Program-made: the position numbers and the translations under genes | Shown here: positions 16,274 to 25,083 of the stretch, one piece after another | How positions within the stretch are numbered: position 1 is the stretch's first letter | Layout: each line of letters starts with the position of its first letter | Assembly: GCA_008638215.1 (NCBI GenBank) | Contig: VTPN01000006.1 | Span: 1-50,646 of the forward strand | DNA from: Pelagibacteraceae bacterium | GTDB taxonomy: Bacteria > Pseudomonadota > Alphaproteobacteria > HIMB59 | DNA: 50,646 bases | Reading direction: 5' to 3' | Notes under the pieces: model-generated | Database searches by the model: none | The model's input: the letters and a program-made list of their open reading frames with translations, nothing else | Told to the model about the DNA's origin: nothing

Positions 16274-17237
16274 GTTGGCTAAAGTGTTTCGCTAATTTTT
16301 TTCCTGCAAGCCACGCATCTTGCATACTCGGCCCTTGACACCAATCTCCGAGCGCATACAAACGATGATCAATTGACTCGATAAAATTTTTATTGGATTG
16401 CTCTAATAAACTTTTTTTACAATAAGCATATCTCCAACGATGTGATTTTTTAAACACAACTTTAGCTGAAGATTGAAAATACTTTTTTAGGGAATTAATG
16501 ACGTAGTCTTCTAAAACATAATTTTCAATATGATAATATTCTTTTGTCCATTCTGCTCTCATATTAATTACCCAACATTCATCACTAAAAAAATCATTTT
16601 TAAAATTTTGGTTCATTAAAAAACTTATTTCTTTATTAAGATGGTATCCAAATTGAAAAGATGATCCTAAGCGTTTATCAAAAGCAAGCATGATGGTCCA
16701 AATTGAGTCAAAATTTGGAGTGGGAATATTTTTATAATCTATGAATCTTTCTAGCAAAGTTTTGGATTGTTCAAAAGGTATGCAGCTAAAGATAAAATCA
16801 AATGGACCATATTCTTTATTATCTGTTGCAATGAAGTACTCTTGATTTCGAGATTCAATTTTTTTGATATGAGTTGAATATTCAGTTGGGTAGCGAAGTT
16901 TTTTATGAAATTCTATCGGAATGGATTCAATGCCTTTATGGCCTACAATTACTCTTTTTTCCTCAATGGGTGAATCGTTTTGAATATTGGAGCAAAAAGT
17001 TCCATTTAAAACTTTGGTAGCTCCAATTTTTTCTAGATATTCATTAAAACCTATTACCCCATGATCTTCTTTAAGATAATGAGCTCCGTGATCAAAAATA
17101 TAGTCCTGATGCCTTCTAGTACTAATTCTTCCTCCTGGTCTCCAGGATTTCTCGAAAAAGGTGATATCTAAACTTGGAAGATGATGAACCAAAGACAAAG
17201 CACTTAGCCCAGTTCCGATAACGGCAATTTTCTTCAA
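16257..17237 (-). CDS. FAD-dependent amine oxidase-like protein
   Basis: A 326-residue flavoprotein, related to small renalase-like amine oxidases. The dinucleotide loop GTGLSAL is at 8-14 and the following GGRISTRR motif (about 35-42) is typical. The C-terminal FAD motif GDWCQGPSMQDAWLAG is near the end. The start is TTG (17237) because the Rossmann strand begins directly after it and no ATG is closer. It follows psiE by 5 bases. Function unknown beyond redox chemistry. Confidence 0.85.
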   Translation of the reverse strand: MKKIAVIGTGLSALSLVHHLPSLDITFFEKSWRPGGRISTRRHQDYIFDHGAHYLKEDHGVIGFNEYLEKIGATKVLNGTFCSNIQNDSPIEEKRVIVGHKGIESIPIEFHKKLRYPTEYSTHIKKIESRNQEYFIATDNKEYGPFDFIFSCIPFEQSKTLLERFIDYKNIPTPNFDSIWTIMLAFDKRLGSSFQFGYHLNKEISFLMNQNFKNDFFSDECWVINMRAEWTKEYYHIENYVLEDYVINSLKKYFQSSAKVVFKKSHRWRYAYCKKSLLEQSNKNFIESIDHRLYALGDWCQGPSMQDAWLAGKKLAKHFSQLRLQI

Positions 17238-17242
17238 TTTTA

Positions 17243-17668
17243 TTATTTTTTCTTAGGGTCTTTATCTGGAATTTCGTCAACACCCTCTACGGGTCTTAAT
17301 AACGGGATATATCTTATTCGAAGGATAACTACCGCGATTGCAACTAATACAATGGCGCCTGCTTCATAGAGCAGTAAATCAGGATTAGAGTCTTTGCCTT
17401 GTAAAATAATCAAACGGGAAAGAGCGGTAATAGCGATAAATAAAGGGTAAGTCATTCTCACACGATTGGAGATCATATAAACTCTGACCATCCCAATCAC
17501 TTCAACGTAGATAAAAAGAAGCAATAGATCAGCTAATTCGACATACTGAGCATTAATCATTTTGAGTATTTCAAAAATGATTGCTGTGATCGTAGAGGCT
17601 AAAATTACAAGAATGACTGCTTTTTCAATAAAACTTACAAAACTACTGACAGCATCTTTCATTACCAT
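17243..17668 (-). CDS. psiE: PsiE-family membrane protein
   Basis: A 141-residue inner-membrane protein matching the phosphate-starvation-inducible PsiE family. It has about four transmembrane segments and the conserved VEVIGMVRVYM region around residues 55-65, then a short acidic/basic tail (DKDPKKK). Two starts are possible: ATG 17668 or ATG 17662, the latter overlapping the ung stop by one base (TAATG), which would allow coupled translation. Its biochemical role is not established. Confidence 0.82.
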   Translation of the reverse strand: MVMKDAVSSFVSFIEKAVILVILASTITAIIFEILKMINAQYVELADLLLLFIYVEVIGMVRVYMISNRVRMTYPLFIAITALSRLIILQGKDSNPDLLLYEAGAIVLVAIAVVILRIRYIPLLRPVEGVDEIPDKDPKKK

Positions 17669-18339
17669 TGGATTATATCAATTTGTTTGGATACTAGAAA
17701 GGCATTTGTTTTTGAGAAAGGTTTGCTGCCAAAAAAACCGCGATGAGCGGATAAAGGAGAAGGGTGAGGAGCAGTTAAAATTAAATGTCTATTCGAATCA
17801 ATTAAATCTCTTTTACTTTGTGCAAACGAACCCCAAAGAATAAAGACAACATGATCTTTGACTTCATTAATCACAGAAATCACTTTGTCTGTAAATATAT
17901 CCCATCCTAATTTTTGATGAGATAGAGGTTTGGATTTTTCAACAGTCAAAGTTGTATTTAACAAAAAGACCCCTTGCCTGGCCCAACTCTCTAAGTTTCC
18001 ATTAGCGCGTTTAGTTTTCATTCCAAGGTCATCTGTTAATTCTTTAAAGATATTTATTAAAGAGGGAGGAGGTTTTATAGACTCAGGAACAGAGAAACAT
18101 AATCCATGTGCTTGGTTTGGGCCATGATAGGGGTCTTGTCCTAAAATAACCACTTTTAATTGATCAAGGGGTGTAAGATTGAAAGCCTTGAACAAATCTT
18201 TTCCAGCAGGATAAAAAGAAATTTTATTTTTTTTTAATTCTAAAAGTTTTTTCTTGATAAGCATCATATAATCTTTTTGAAACTCATCTTTTAAATGATT
18301 TAGCCAAGAGGGATGAAGTTGAATGGTAGAAGCGTCCAT
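17662..18339 (-). CDS. ung: Uracil-DNA glycosylase, family 1
   Basis: Removes uracil from DNA as the first step of base-excision repair. At 225 residues it is of normal family length. The water-activating motif GQDPYHG is at 67-73 with catalytic Asp69, and the minor-groove loop HPSPLSAHRGF is near residue 190. It lies between the small TPR-like gene (11 bases upstream) and psiE (overlapping), all leftward. Confidence 0.97.
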   Translation of the reverse strand: MDASTIQLHPSWLNHLKDEFQKDYMMLIKKKLLELKKNKISFYPAGKDLFKAFNLTPLDQLKVVILGQDPYHGPNQAHGLCFSVPESIKPPPSLINIFKELTDDLGMKTKRANGNLESWARQGVFLLNTTLTVEKSKPLSHQKLGWDIFTDKVISVINEVKDHVVFILWGSFAQSKRDLIDSNRHLILTAPHPSPLSAHRGFFGSKPFSKTNAFLVSKQIDIIQW

Positions 18340-18350
18340 TCGATTTTAAA

Positions 18351-18596
18351 TTAATTTAAAGTTGCGTCTTTACTACGACCGTATTTTTCGAGCTTATATA
18401 TTATTTTTTCCTTGAGATCATGATTTTCCTCAAGAGCCATCACTAAAGCCTGAGTATAGAAAAAACATGCCGCCTCTATATCGGCTTTATTTTCAAAATA
18501 ATTGGCAGCTTCATAGTAAAGAGAACAAACTTTATCCATTTGCTTTTTTTGATAAGCTTCGGAAATATCCAAATCTAATTGAGAAAACTCATTCAT
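18351..18596 (-). CDS. Small TPR-like helical protein
   Basis: An 81-residue, mostly alpha-helical acidic protein. The helices with small residues (YYEAANYFENKADIEAACFF) resemble one and a half tetratricopeptide repeats. No catalytic motif is visible. It is placed between gloB (63 bases upstream) and ung, all on the minus strand. It begins with an ATG. The TPR resemblance is by eye and the function is unknown. Confidence 0.7.
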   Translation of the reverse strand: MNEFSQLDLDISEAYQKKQMDKVCSLYYEAANYFENKADIEAACFFYTQALVMALEENHDLKEKIIYKLEKYGRSKDATLN

Positions 18597-18659
18597 TGAT
18601 ATTTCAAACTAACACATTTCAATCAAACACCAAGGGCAAAATTTCTTAGTCACAAAAAT

Positions 18660-19421
18660 TTAAAAATTATCTTTAGCTTTTCTCATTTTGCCAAAAACTT
18701 CAGTAGCATCTGTGCTTTTATAGAGTTCTTGAAAATGCGGGCTATCGCATTGCAGAAAAGGATTACATTTTAATTGATCAATTAATTTCGTAGGGATTGT
18801 CGGACGGTGCTCTTTTTCTTGATGTTCTGTCCAGAGAGCGTATTTGTGTAAATCTTGATTTTCGGGATGAATGCTCAAAGCAAATTTTACATTGCTCAAA
18901 GTATACTCATGCCCACAATAGATAGTTGTATTATCGGGGAGTTGCTTGATTTTAGATAAGCTTTGCCAGAAAACTTCAGGCGTTCCTTCAAACATTCGAC
19001 CACATCCCATACTAAATAAGGTATCACCAGAAAAAAGAATATTATGTTCAGGCATAAAATAATTGATGTGCTGCAAGGTGTGACCTGGCGTATGAATAAC
19101 TTTGAATTTATTTTGATGTATTTCAAAGATCTCATCATCCTTAACTCTAAGGTCTGGTTGAGGGATTTTTTCGTCATACTCGAATCCAATAATAATCGAT
19201 TGAAATTTATTTTTTAAATCCTGGACGGCAGCTATATGATCGTCATGATGATGCGTGAGCAAAATATGTGTCGGCGAGCAGTCATTTAATTCAAGAATTT
19301 TTAGACACATCTCTAAATCGGATGGGTCAATTAAAACTCCTTCTGTTGCATGAGGGTTTTTTATTAAATAGCCATAATTATCCTCTAATTGAGGAAATAG
19401 ATAAACATTAGGTCTAACCAT
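18660..19421 (-). CDS. gloB: Hydroxyacylglutathione hydrolase (glyoxalase II)
   Basis: Hydrolyses S-lactoylglutathione to lactate and glutathione, completing methylglyoxal detoxification. A metallo-beta-lactamase fold of 253 residues with the dinuclear site THHHDDH at 56-62, HTPGHT at about 110, the SGDTLF aspartate and the CGHEYT histidine. The C-terminal domain expected of GloB is present. The DhaK product DHAP is a methylglyoxal source, though the genes are distant. It is divergent from the methyltransferase gene across 39 bases. Confidence 0.94.
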   Translation of the reverse strand: MVRPNVYLFPQLEDNYGYLIKNPHATEGVLIDPSDLEMCLKILELNDCSPTHILLTHHHDDHIAAVQDLKNKFQSIIIGFEYDEKIPQPDLRVKDDEIFEIHQNKFKVIHTPGHTLQHINYFMPEHNILFSGDTLFSMGCGRMFEGTPEVFWQSLSKIKQLPDNTTIYCGHEYTLSNVKFALSIHPENQDLHKYALWTEHQEKEHRPTIPTKLIDQLKCNPFLQCDSPHFQELYKSTDATEVFGKMRKAKDNF

Positions 19422-19460
19422 TGCAATGGAATGTTAGGTAAATCTCGATAAAATACAACT

Positions 19461-20168
19461 ATGGATATTACCGCATCCGATATTTATAGCTTTTACCAAT
19501 CTGCTCTTGGAAGCATTGTCAAAAGAATTATTAGACAAAGGATTATCTCCGTTTTAGGAGATATTTCTAATCAGTCAATATGCGGTTATGGGTATACTAG
19601 TCCCTATCTTTCTTATTTAAAAAAGAGGCATGCAGATTTAAATATCACATCACTTATTCCCGATTTTTTTGATGGGAGCATTGGCGAAAAATATAATTTT
19701 GATGAAAAAAATATTCATGAATATTTTCTTCCCTTAGATCCAAGCTCAGTAGATTTAGTTATAACCACCCATTTATTAGAATTTGTTGAAAAGCCTTTAA
19801 GTAGTATTGAAGAAATTTGGCGCATTTTAAAGCCCAATGGATATTTTATTGCTTTAGTTCCACGAAGATCTGGTTTATGGGCCCGTTATGATAACAACCC
19901 CTTTGGTTATGGTCGTTCTTATTCAACCGCTCAATTTAAAAGTTTAATTAAGGATTATTTGATCTTAGATCAAAAAAAATCTTTCCTCCATTTCCCTCCT
20001 TGGCATCATTATGCAAATTACAAATTTCATCAAACTATTGAAACGGCAGGTAGTCGAATATTTCCTTATATGGGAGGAGTGATGATCTGTGTTTGCAAAA
20101 AAATAGTTTACGCAACCAATAAGTCTAAATCAAAAAAAATTCCAATTAAAAATATTGTAGTAACTTAG
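19461..20168 (+). CDS. Class I SAM-dependent methyltransferase-like protein
   Basis: A 235-residue protein of the methyltransf_11 type often found opposite gloB in alphaproteobacteria (established from memory, not tested). The post-core motif is clear, VITTHLLEFVEKP at about 95-107 and RILKPNGYFIALVP at about 120-133. The glycine-rich motif I is weak (ICGYGYTSPYLSYL), lacking the usual GxGxG, so cofactor binding may be altered. The target is unknown. The last four bases overlap the convergent gene. Confidence 0.78.
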   Translation: MDITASDIYSFYQSALGSIVKRIIRQRIISVLGDISNQSICGYGYTSPYLSYLKKRHADLNITSLIPDFFDGSIGEKYNFDEKNIHEYFLPLDPSSVDLVITTHLLEFVEKPLSSIEEIWRILKPNGYFIALVPRRSGLWARYDNNPFGYGRSYSTAQFKSLIKDYLILDQKKSFLHFPPWHHYANYKFHQTIETAGSRIFPYMGGVMICVCKKIVYATNKSKSKKIPIKNIVVT

Positions 20169-20758
20169 TAGTTGATTAGTTTTTTAAAGTCACTGACAAT
20201 ATTATTCCACTTAAGGGCCATGGAATTTAGAACTATTTCTTCATCATATTGTTTTAATTCATCAGCAACTGGTGCCCATGTAAAGAGCGCCTGACAACTT
20301 TGATCAAAAGGATTATTTTTATAAAAATCAATCCAATTGACAGAAGATAATCTTGTTTCAAATTTATTAATGTCTTTAAAAATCTCATTTTGTGATAAAG
20401 GAAGATTTGCCGACTGATCAATGACTTTAGTGTGGATGCTGGCTGCTTGTTCAGTAAGGTCAGAAAGATTATTGTTTTTCATATATGAGATTACATATAA
20501 GACAAGATCTTGTATCGAAGTTAAATAAATTTTTTCTTTTGCATAATTTATTGATTTCATAAGTTCTTTATTTTCAAAGGCCTTCACATACTGCGTTCCC
20601 ATTCTAGTCTTTAGATACCCTAAGAGTGTAATCTGGGTAATCCATGCCGACCTCTCTTTAACAAAGACAATTAGTTGATCAGTGTTTTGAATTTTTTGAT
20701 TTTTTTGAATGATTCCTTTGAGGGGATTTAAAAGGGATAAAAATTCTTTTAATTTCAT
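20165..20758 (-). CDS. Conserved-looking hypothetical protein
   Basis: A 197-residue soluble, mostly helical protein, not recognised. It has no signal peptide, membrane segment, Cys-rich motif or nucleotide loop. A central helix-rich stretch includes RSAWITQITLLGYLKTRMG, which is rather conserved-looking in composition. It faces away from the DUF4212/symporter operon across 118 bases and ends against the methyltransferase gene. Confidence 0.72.
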   Translation of the reverse strand: MKLKEFLSLLNPLKGIIQKNQKIQNTDQLIVFVKERSAWITQITLLGYLKTRMGTQYVKAFENKELMKSINYAKEKIYLTSIQDLVLYVISYMKNNNLSDLTEQAASIHTKVIDQSANLPLSQNEIFKDINKFETRLSSVNWIDFYKNNPFDQSCQALFTWAPVADELKQYDEEIVLNSMALKWNNIVSDFKKLINY

Positions 20759-20876
20759 TTTTCAAGAAGTTTGTATCGAAAAGCATTGAATGACAACGTT
20801 TATTTTAAAGAAATTAAACTATGCAGAAATCAAATAATAAATATCATTATCAAAACTATAACCGGAGGGATTAGTT

Positions 20877-21131
20877 ATGTCGTCTAAATATGAAGCTCAC
20901 TGGAAAGACACCAGCAGTTTAACAATGATCACATTGTTGTTGTGGTTTTTCTTTTCAATTGTTGTTCATGCTTTTGGGTCTTCGTTAAACTCAATCTCCT
21001 TTTTAGGATTTCCTTTAGGCTATTACATGGCCGCTCAAGGATCTCTTCTAGCTTTTGTAATTATCATCTTTTGGTCTGCTGGCAGACAAGAAAAGATTGA
21101 TGAGAAACATGGCTTCGATGAAAAGGAATAA
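20877..21131 (+). CDS. DUF4212 small subunit of sodium/solute symporter
   Basis: An 84-residue membrane protein with two transmembrane helices (about 16-38 and 43-65) and an acidic C-terminal tail. The pattern WKDTSSLTMITLLLWFFFS followed by GFPLGYYMAAQGS is that of the DUF4212 subunit, which is normally encoded just before a VC_2705-type sodium:solute symporter, exactly as here (2 bases apart). GGAGGG precedes the ATG by about 8 bases. It probably stabilises or modulates the large subunit. Confidence 0.9.
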   Translation: MSSKYEAHWKDTSSLTMITLLLWFFFSIVVHAFGSSLNSISFLGFPLGYYMAAQGSLLAFVIIIFWSAGRQEKIDEKHGFDEKE

Positions 21132-21133
21132 GT

Positions 21134-22954
21134 ATGATACAAGGAAAATTTGTAGATAATCTACCAAAAGTATACGGTTTATATACCGGAGGCTTTATCG
21201 TATTTATTTTAATCATGGCCGTATTCGAGGCTATGGGCATGTCCGCATCGACTATAGGTATTCTTTTTGTTGCGTTTACTATTTTTATTTATGCAGCAAT
21301 TGGATGGTTATCGAGAACGATGGCTGTTGATGCTTATTACGTTGCTGGAAGAGAGGTTCCAACCGTATTTAATGGAATGGCAACCGCTGCCGACTGGATG
21401 TCAGGTGCATCTTTCGTTGCGATGGCAGGTGGTATCTTCTTCGGTGGCCACCCTTATATGGCTTTCTTAACAGGATGGACAGGAGGGTATGTTCTAGTAG
21501 CCACTTTAATGGCACCTTATCTCAGAAAATTTGGATGTTATACAGTCCCAGACTTTATTGGAACAAGATATGGCGGAAATTTAACGAGATTTTTTGCGGT
21601 TGTTGTTCTAGTCATTGCATCTTTTACTTATGTGACGGCCCAGATTAATGCAACAGGCACTATTGCTTCACGTGCATTGCAAATACCATTTGAAGTTGGT
21701 GTTTGGTTTGGACTTTTGGGTATTTTGCTTTGTTCGATGCTAGGGGGAATGAGAGCGGTGACTTGGACTCAGGTAGCGCAATATATCGTTTTAATTATTG
21801 CTTATCTTATCCCGGTATTTTGGATTAGTAACAATCTAGGAGTAGGCCTATTTCCTCATCTATCTTATGGAAGCGCAGTAAGTAGAATTACAGAATTAGA
21901 AGCGTTACACGGGCTAGGAATGGCTGCAACGGAGTCATTTGCCGGATTGCAAAATCTAAAAGTAGCCCATGCGTTTATCCCTGAAGGGGGTGCCGCAGCA
22001 TGGAAGTTCATTAGCTTGGCAATCTGTATGATGTTAGGTACAGCGAGCTTGCCGCACATTTTAATGCGATACTTTACAACTCCTTCTGTGAAGTCTGCAA
22101 GAAAATCAGTGGCTTACTCATTACTGTTCATCTTCATCTTATACTTCTCAGCTCCTGCATTAGCTACTTTATCTAAATTAGCGATGCTCGATCCAGAGTT
22201 AGCAACAGGTATTATTGGAAAATCATTTGCAGATGTATCCTCGTTATCTTGGATTCAAAACTGGTCGAATGTAGGCTTCTTGGCAATTTCTGATAGTAAT
22301 GGTGATGGAATTCTTCAAATTAATGAATTCTTTTTACGCCCAGATGTTGTTGTTCTAGCTACACCAGAAATAGCTGGCTTACCTTATGTTATCTCAGGAT
22401 TAGTGGCTGCAGGTGGTATGGCGGCTGCGATGTCAACTGCTGATGGTTTGTTGTTAGCAATTGCGAACGCATTGTCTCATGATATGTATTACAAAATCAT
22501 CGATCCTCTAGCTGATACCAAAAAAAGACTTATTGTAGCTCGAGTACTCTTGATTGTGATTGGAGCCCTAGGTGCTTTTATTGCGAGCTTGAAGCTAACA
22601 AGTATTCTTGGTGCCGTGGCTTGGGCGTTTGACTTTGCTATGTCAGGATTGTTCTTCCCACTGGTCCTTGGAATTTGGTGGAAACGGGCAAATAGAGCGG
22701 GCGCGTTGGCCGGAATGTTCTTCGGATTAGTATCTGGAACAGCATATCTAATTTATGTTGCACCAGCATTCATGGGAAATGATCCTTGGATGGGTATCGA
22801 TAACTTGAGATTTGGGATCATTGGCGCATCAGTCAGTTTGGTTGCAATGGTTGTTGTATCCTTGATGACCGAAGAGCCAGATGAAGCGACTCAAAAAATG
22901 GTTGATGAGACTCGCGTCCCTGCGGGCCAACCAATTATTGCTCAAAAACAATAA
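21134..22954 (+). CDS. Sodium:solute symporter large subunit (VC_2705 type)
   Basis: A 606-residue SSS-family Na+-coupled importer with about 13 transmembrane segments. Conserved features include YYVAGREVPTVFNGMATAADWMSGASF (cut here to the known SSS core: YVAGR and AADWMSGASF), the GGM-rich loops, and SxADGLLLAIANALSHD late in the protein. It belongs with the DUF4212 gene directly upstream. The family includes acetate/carboxylate carriers such as ActP relatives; a short organic acid is likely but not proven. A 10-bp hairpin follows it. Confidence 0.93.
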   Translation: MIQGKFVDNLPKVYGLYTGGFIVFILIMAVFEAMGMSASTIGILFVAFTIFIYAAIGWLSRTMAVDAYYVAGREVPTVFNGMATAADWMSGASFVAMAGGIFFGGHPYMAFLTGWTGGYVLVATLMAPYLRKFGCYTVPDFIGTRYGGNLTRFFAVVVLVIASFTYVTAQINATGTIASRALQIPFEVGVWFGLLGILLCSMLGGMRAVTWTQVAQYIVLIIAYLIPVFWISNNLGVGLFPHLSYGSAVSRITELEALHGLGMAATESFAGLQNLKVAHAFIPEGGAAAWKFISLAICMMLGTASLPHILMRYFTTPSVKSARKSVAYSLLFIFILYFSAPALATLSKLAMLDPELATGIIGKSFADVSSLSWIQNWSNVGFLAISDSNGDGILQINEFFLRPDVVVLATPEIAGLPYVISGLVAAGGMAAAMSTADGLLLAIANALSHDMYYKIIDPLADTKKRLIVARVLLIVIGALGAFIASLKLTSILGAVAWAFDFAMSGLFFPLVLGIWWKRANRAGALAGMFFGLVSGTAYLIYVAPAFMGNDPWMGIDNLRFGIIGASVSLVAMVVVSLMTEEPDEATQKMVDETRVPAGQPIIAQKQ

Positions 22955-22968
22955 TTAATTTAAATTAT

Positions 22969-22994
22969 CTAGGCGTCTTAATTTAGGCGCCTAG
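22969..22994 (+). terminator. Hairpin after the symporter gene
   Basis: A 10-bp stem with one T-G pair (CTAGGCGTCT/AGGCGCCTAG) and a 6-base loop TAATTT lies 14 bases after the symporter stop. It is followed by an A-run rather than a T-run, so it is probably a weak terminator or an RNA-protecting structure. The next gene starts 10 bases later. Confidence 0.55.
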
Positions 22995-23004
22995 AATAAA
23001 AAAA

Positions 23005-23334
23005 ATGTCACCAATCGTTCTTTTAATTGATTATTTATTAGGAATAGTAATGTGGACACTCATCGGTAGGTCTGCAATGAGAATATTTTTACCTGAAAAT
23101 TCTACTTTCTTTTTTAATCGGGCATTTATCAAGATGACCGATCCTTTCGTTAAAATGTTTCGATTTATAACTCCTCAATTTATCGTTGCACCTTTAATTC
23201 CAATCTATGTAGCTTGGTTTTTTTATATGATTCGATTTTATCTTATGCCTTGGATCTTAGGATATTCAGTCATGGGAATGTTATCTTTTCCTCTAGAAAG
23301 TAGTTTAGCTGGTTGGCTATATTCTATCTTTTAA
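23005..23334 (+). CDS. Small YggT-like membrane protein
   Basis: A 109-residue inner-membrane protein with two to three hydrophobic segments. The middle sequence FIKMTDPFVKMFRFITPQF recalls the TDP-x-L-x-P-x-R segment of YggT-family proteins, which is the only family hint. The first membrane segment is at about 4-21 and a long one at about 62-82. It may be read from the symporter transcript through the weak hairpin. Function unknown. Confidence 0.7.
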   Translation: MSPIVLLIDYLLGIVMWTLIGRSAMRIFLPENSTFFFNRAFIKMTDPFVKMFRFITPQFIVAPLIPIYVAWFFYMIRFYLMPWILGYSVMGMLSFPLESSLAGWLYSIF

Positions 23335-23942
23335 TATTCAATTACCCATTTTTCGAGTAACGCATTTTTTTCCCATTCTAAAAAATGAGGGTGGTTTAAA
23401 AGGACTTCAAAATATTTTTTTGTATTTTTATTTATATGTCCAGGAAAACATCGTGCGCGGACTGCAAAAGGAGTCATAAAATAATCAAATAAATTTCGCT
23501 CCAATTGAAGTGAAGAATATTCATCAACCATTTGATCAAGTCGATGAAACTCATTGATAGATCGAATAGAAATTTCTTTTTGCTGATTGGGTTTATTAAT
23601 TTCCATGGGACACTCTTTACGTAAGGCACGTAGTTCTGAATGCATTTCTGCACAACAAGATCGAACAAAAGAGCGAGTATTTTTTTCTATGGGAAGTATA
23701 AATTTATCTGGGAATAATTCATTTAAGTACTCGCAGATTGCCAATGTATCCCAAATTTTTAATTTTTGATCAACAAGACAGGGTACTTTACCTGAAGGAT
23801 TAGAGGATAATAATGTGTCTTTTGAAGTTTTGTGACCGAGACGAATAAGCTCTACTTGAAAATCATTTGTACAACTCTTTAATGTGAGCCAAGCACGCAA
23901 TGACCATGAAGAGTAATTGTAATTACCGATAAACAGTTTCAT
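23331..23942 (-). CDS. Glutathione S-transferase family protein
   Basis: A 203-residue GST with a thioredoxin-like N-terminal domain (to about 78) and a helical C-terminal domain. The active-site region NYNYSSWSLRAW supplies a serine or tyrosine to bind glutathione, and the cis-Pro motif is GKVPCL. The class resembles bacterial beta/zeta-like or YfcF-like enzymes, which is only a loose guess. Tail-to-tail overlap of four bases with the YggT-like gene. Confidence 0.9.
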   Translation of the reverse strand: MKLFIGNYNYSSWSLRAWLTLKSCTNDFQVELIRLGHKTSKDTLLSSNPSGKVPCLVDQKLKIWDTLAICEYLNELFPDKFILPIEKNTRSFVRSCCAEMHSELRALRKECPMEINKPNQQKEISIRSINEFHRLDQMVDEYSSLQLERNLFDYFMTPFAVRARCFPGHINKNTKKYFEVLLNHPHFLEWEKNALLEKWVIEY

Positions 23943-23979
23943 ATTTTAAAAATATTATTTTAGTCTATAAAATAAAATA

Positions 23980-24729
23980 TTGTTAGATATTAGTTATTAT
24001 CTCATCGTTTCATTTTCTATTCTTTTATTTGCAATTTCTAAATCAGGTTTTTCTGGAGGGGGGCTAGCTTTAATTTCTGTTACAGTTCTTTCAATTACAT
24101 ATGGGCCGTTAAAGGCAATTGCTATTTTGATGCCTATGCTGATCATTTGCGATGCAATTGCAGCATTCTTAAATCGAAAATATTATGACCATAGCGCTGT
24201 CTGGTCCATCGCTCCATTTTCATTATTGGGTGTTATCGCAGGTACAATTCTATTTAAATTTATTAATCTTTCTTTAATTAGTATCTTTATTGGCTCTATT
24301 TCCCTTGCCTATGTAGTGTTCAATTATTTATTAACTAAATCTAAAATTAAAAAAATTCCTTTTTATGGAAGTAAAACCATATGGGGGACATTAGCTGGTT
24401 TTACTAGTTTTGTTCTTCACTCGGGCGGTCTGCCTATGAATATCTATTTTATGTCAATTTACGATCGAAAAGTTCAATTTGTTGCAGGACTTGTATTTTC
24501 TATGGCCTTGATCAATCTCTTTAAGTTAATCCCTTATTTTTATTTAGATATATTAAGTTTTAAAAGTCTATTGAGTTATTTATTATTTTCCCCAATTGCA
24601 GTGATTGGGGTGATTTTAGGCCATTGGATGAATAGTAAATTATCGGATAAATCCTTCTTTACCATCATCAACTTTTTTATTGTAGTTGCTTCTCTTAGGT
24701 TAATCTATTTAGGAATTGTTAGTTTATAA
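23980..24729 (+). CDS. TSUP (TauE/SafE) family permease
   Basis: A 249-residue membrane protein with about eight hydrophobic segments. The N-terminal SKSGFSGGGLA motif and the second-half GFTSFVLHSGGLPMNIYFMS motif identify the TSUP family, which exports sulfite or organosulfur anions or other small anions. The start is TTG at 23980; no ATG precedes the first helix. Its neighbours do not reveal the substrate. The stop overlaps the convergent CxxC-protein gene by six bases. Confidence 0.87.
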   Translation: MLDISYYLIVSFSILLFAISKSGFSGGGLALISVTVLSITYGPLKAIAILMPMLIICDAIAAFLNRKYYDHSAVWSIAPFSLLGVIAGTILFKFINLSLISIFIGSISLAYVVFNYLLTKSKIKKIPFYGSKTIWGTLAGFTSFVLHSGGLPMNIYFMSIYDRKVQFVAGLVFSMALINLFKLIPYFYLDILSFKSLLSYLLFSPIAVIGVILGHWMNSKLSDKSFFTIINFFIVVASLRLIYLGIVSL

Positions 24730-25083
24730 TTTTGCTTTAAGGCTTTCGATTAATTCATGTTCATTTTGAAATGAATTCATCTCATTTTTATCAATTAACA
24801 CATTATGTTTTCCATTTGTTTCCTCTAAGCAAATGGGTAGGTCATTAATAAAATTTTCAAGCCCAAACTCGGATAGTTCCTCTAAATGTAAAAATTTATA
24901 ATCATGAGGAGATTCCTCAATGAAATCTTTCCATGCTTTTCTCATTTTTAAATCATACGTAATTTGACATAAGTTACATTCATAAGTTTTTGGAGATAAG
25001 TATTTATGAAGGGTATCAATTAAATAATTCCATTGACCTCCTTTGGCGTTATAAATAAAAATTAATTTTTTTTTATTATTCAT
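24724..25083 (-). CDS. Hypothetical CxxC protein downstream of metW
   Basis: A 119-residue soluble protein opening with a beta strand and a small-residue loop (LIFIYNAKGGQWNYLID) and carrying a single CNLC pair at about 36-39. The layout matches a small conserved family with IYNA(D/K)xG and CxLC motifs that has no assigned function as far as known. The two cysteines could bind metal or cycle redox. It overlaps metW by eight bases and is probably cotranscribed with metX-metW. Confidence 0.75.
   Translation of the reverse strand: MNNKKKLIFIYNAKGGQWNYLIDTLHKYLSPKTYECNLCQITYDLKMRKAWKDFIEESPHDYKFLHLEELSEFGLENFINDLPICLEETNGKHNVLIDKNEMNSFQNEHELIESLKAKL

Noticed and set aside
22969-22994. Symporter hairpin as a strong intrinsic terminator
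   Set aside because: It is followed by A rather than T residues on the transcribed strand, so it was downgraded to a weak terminator.
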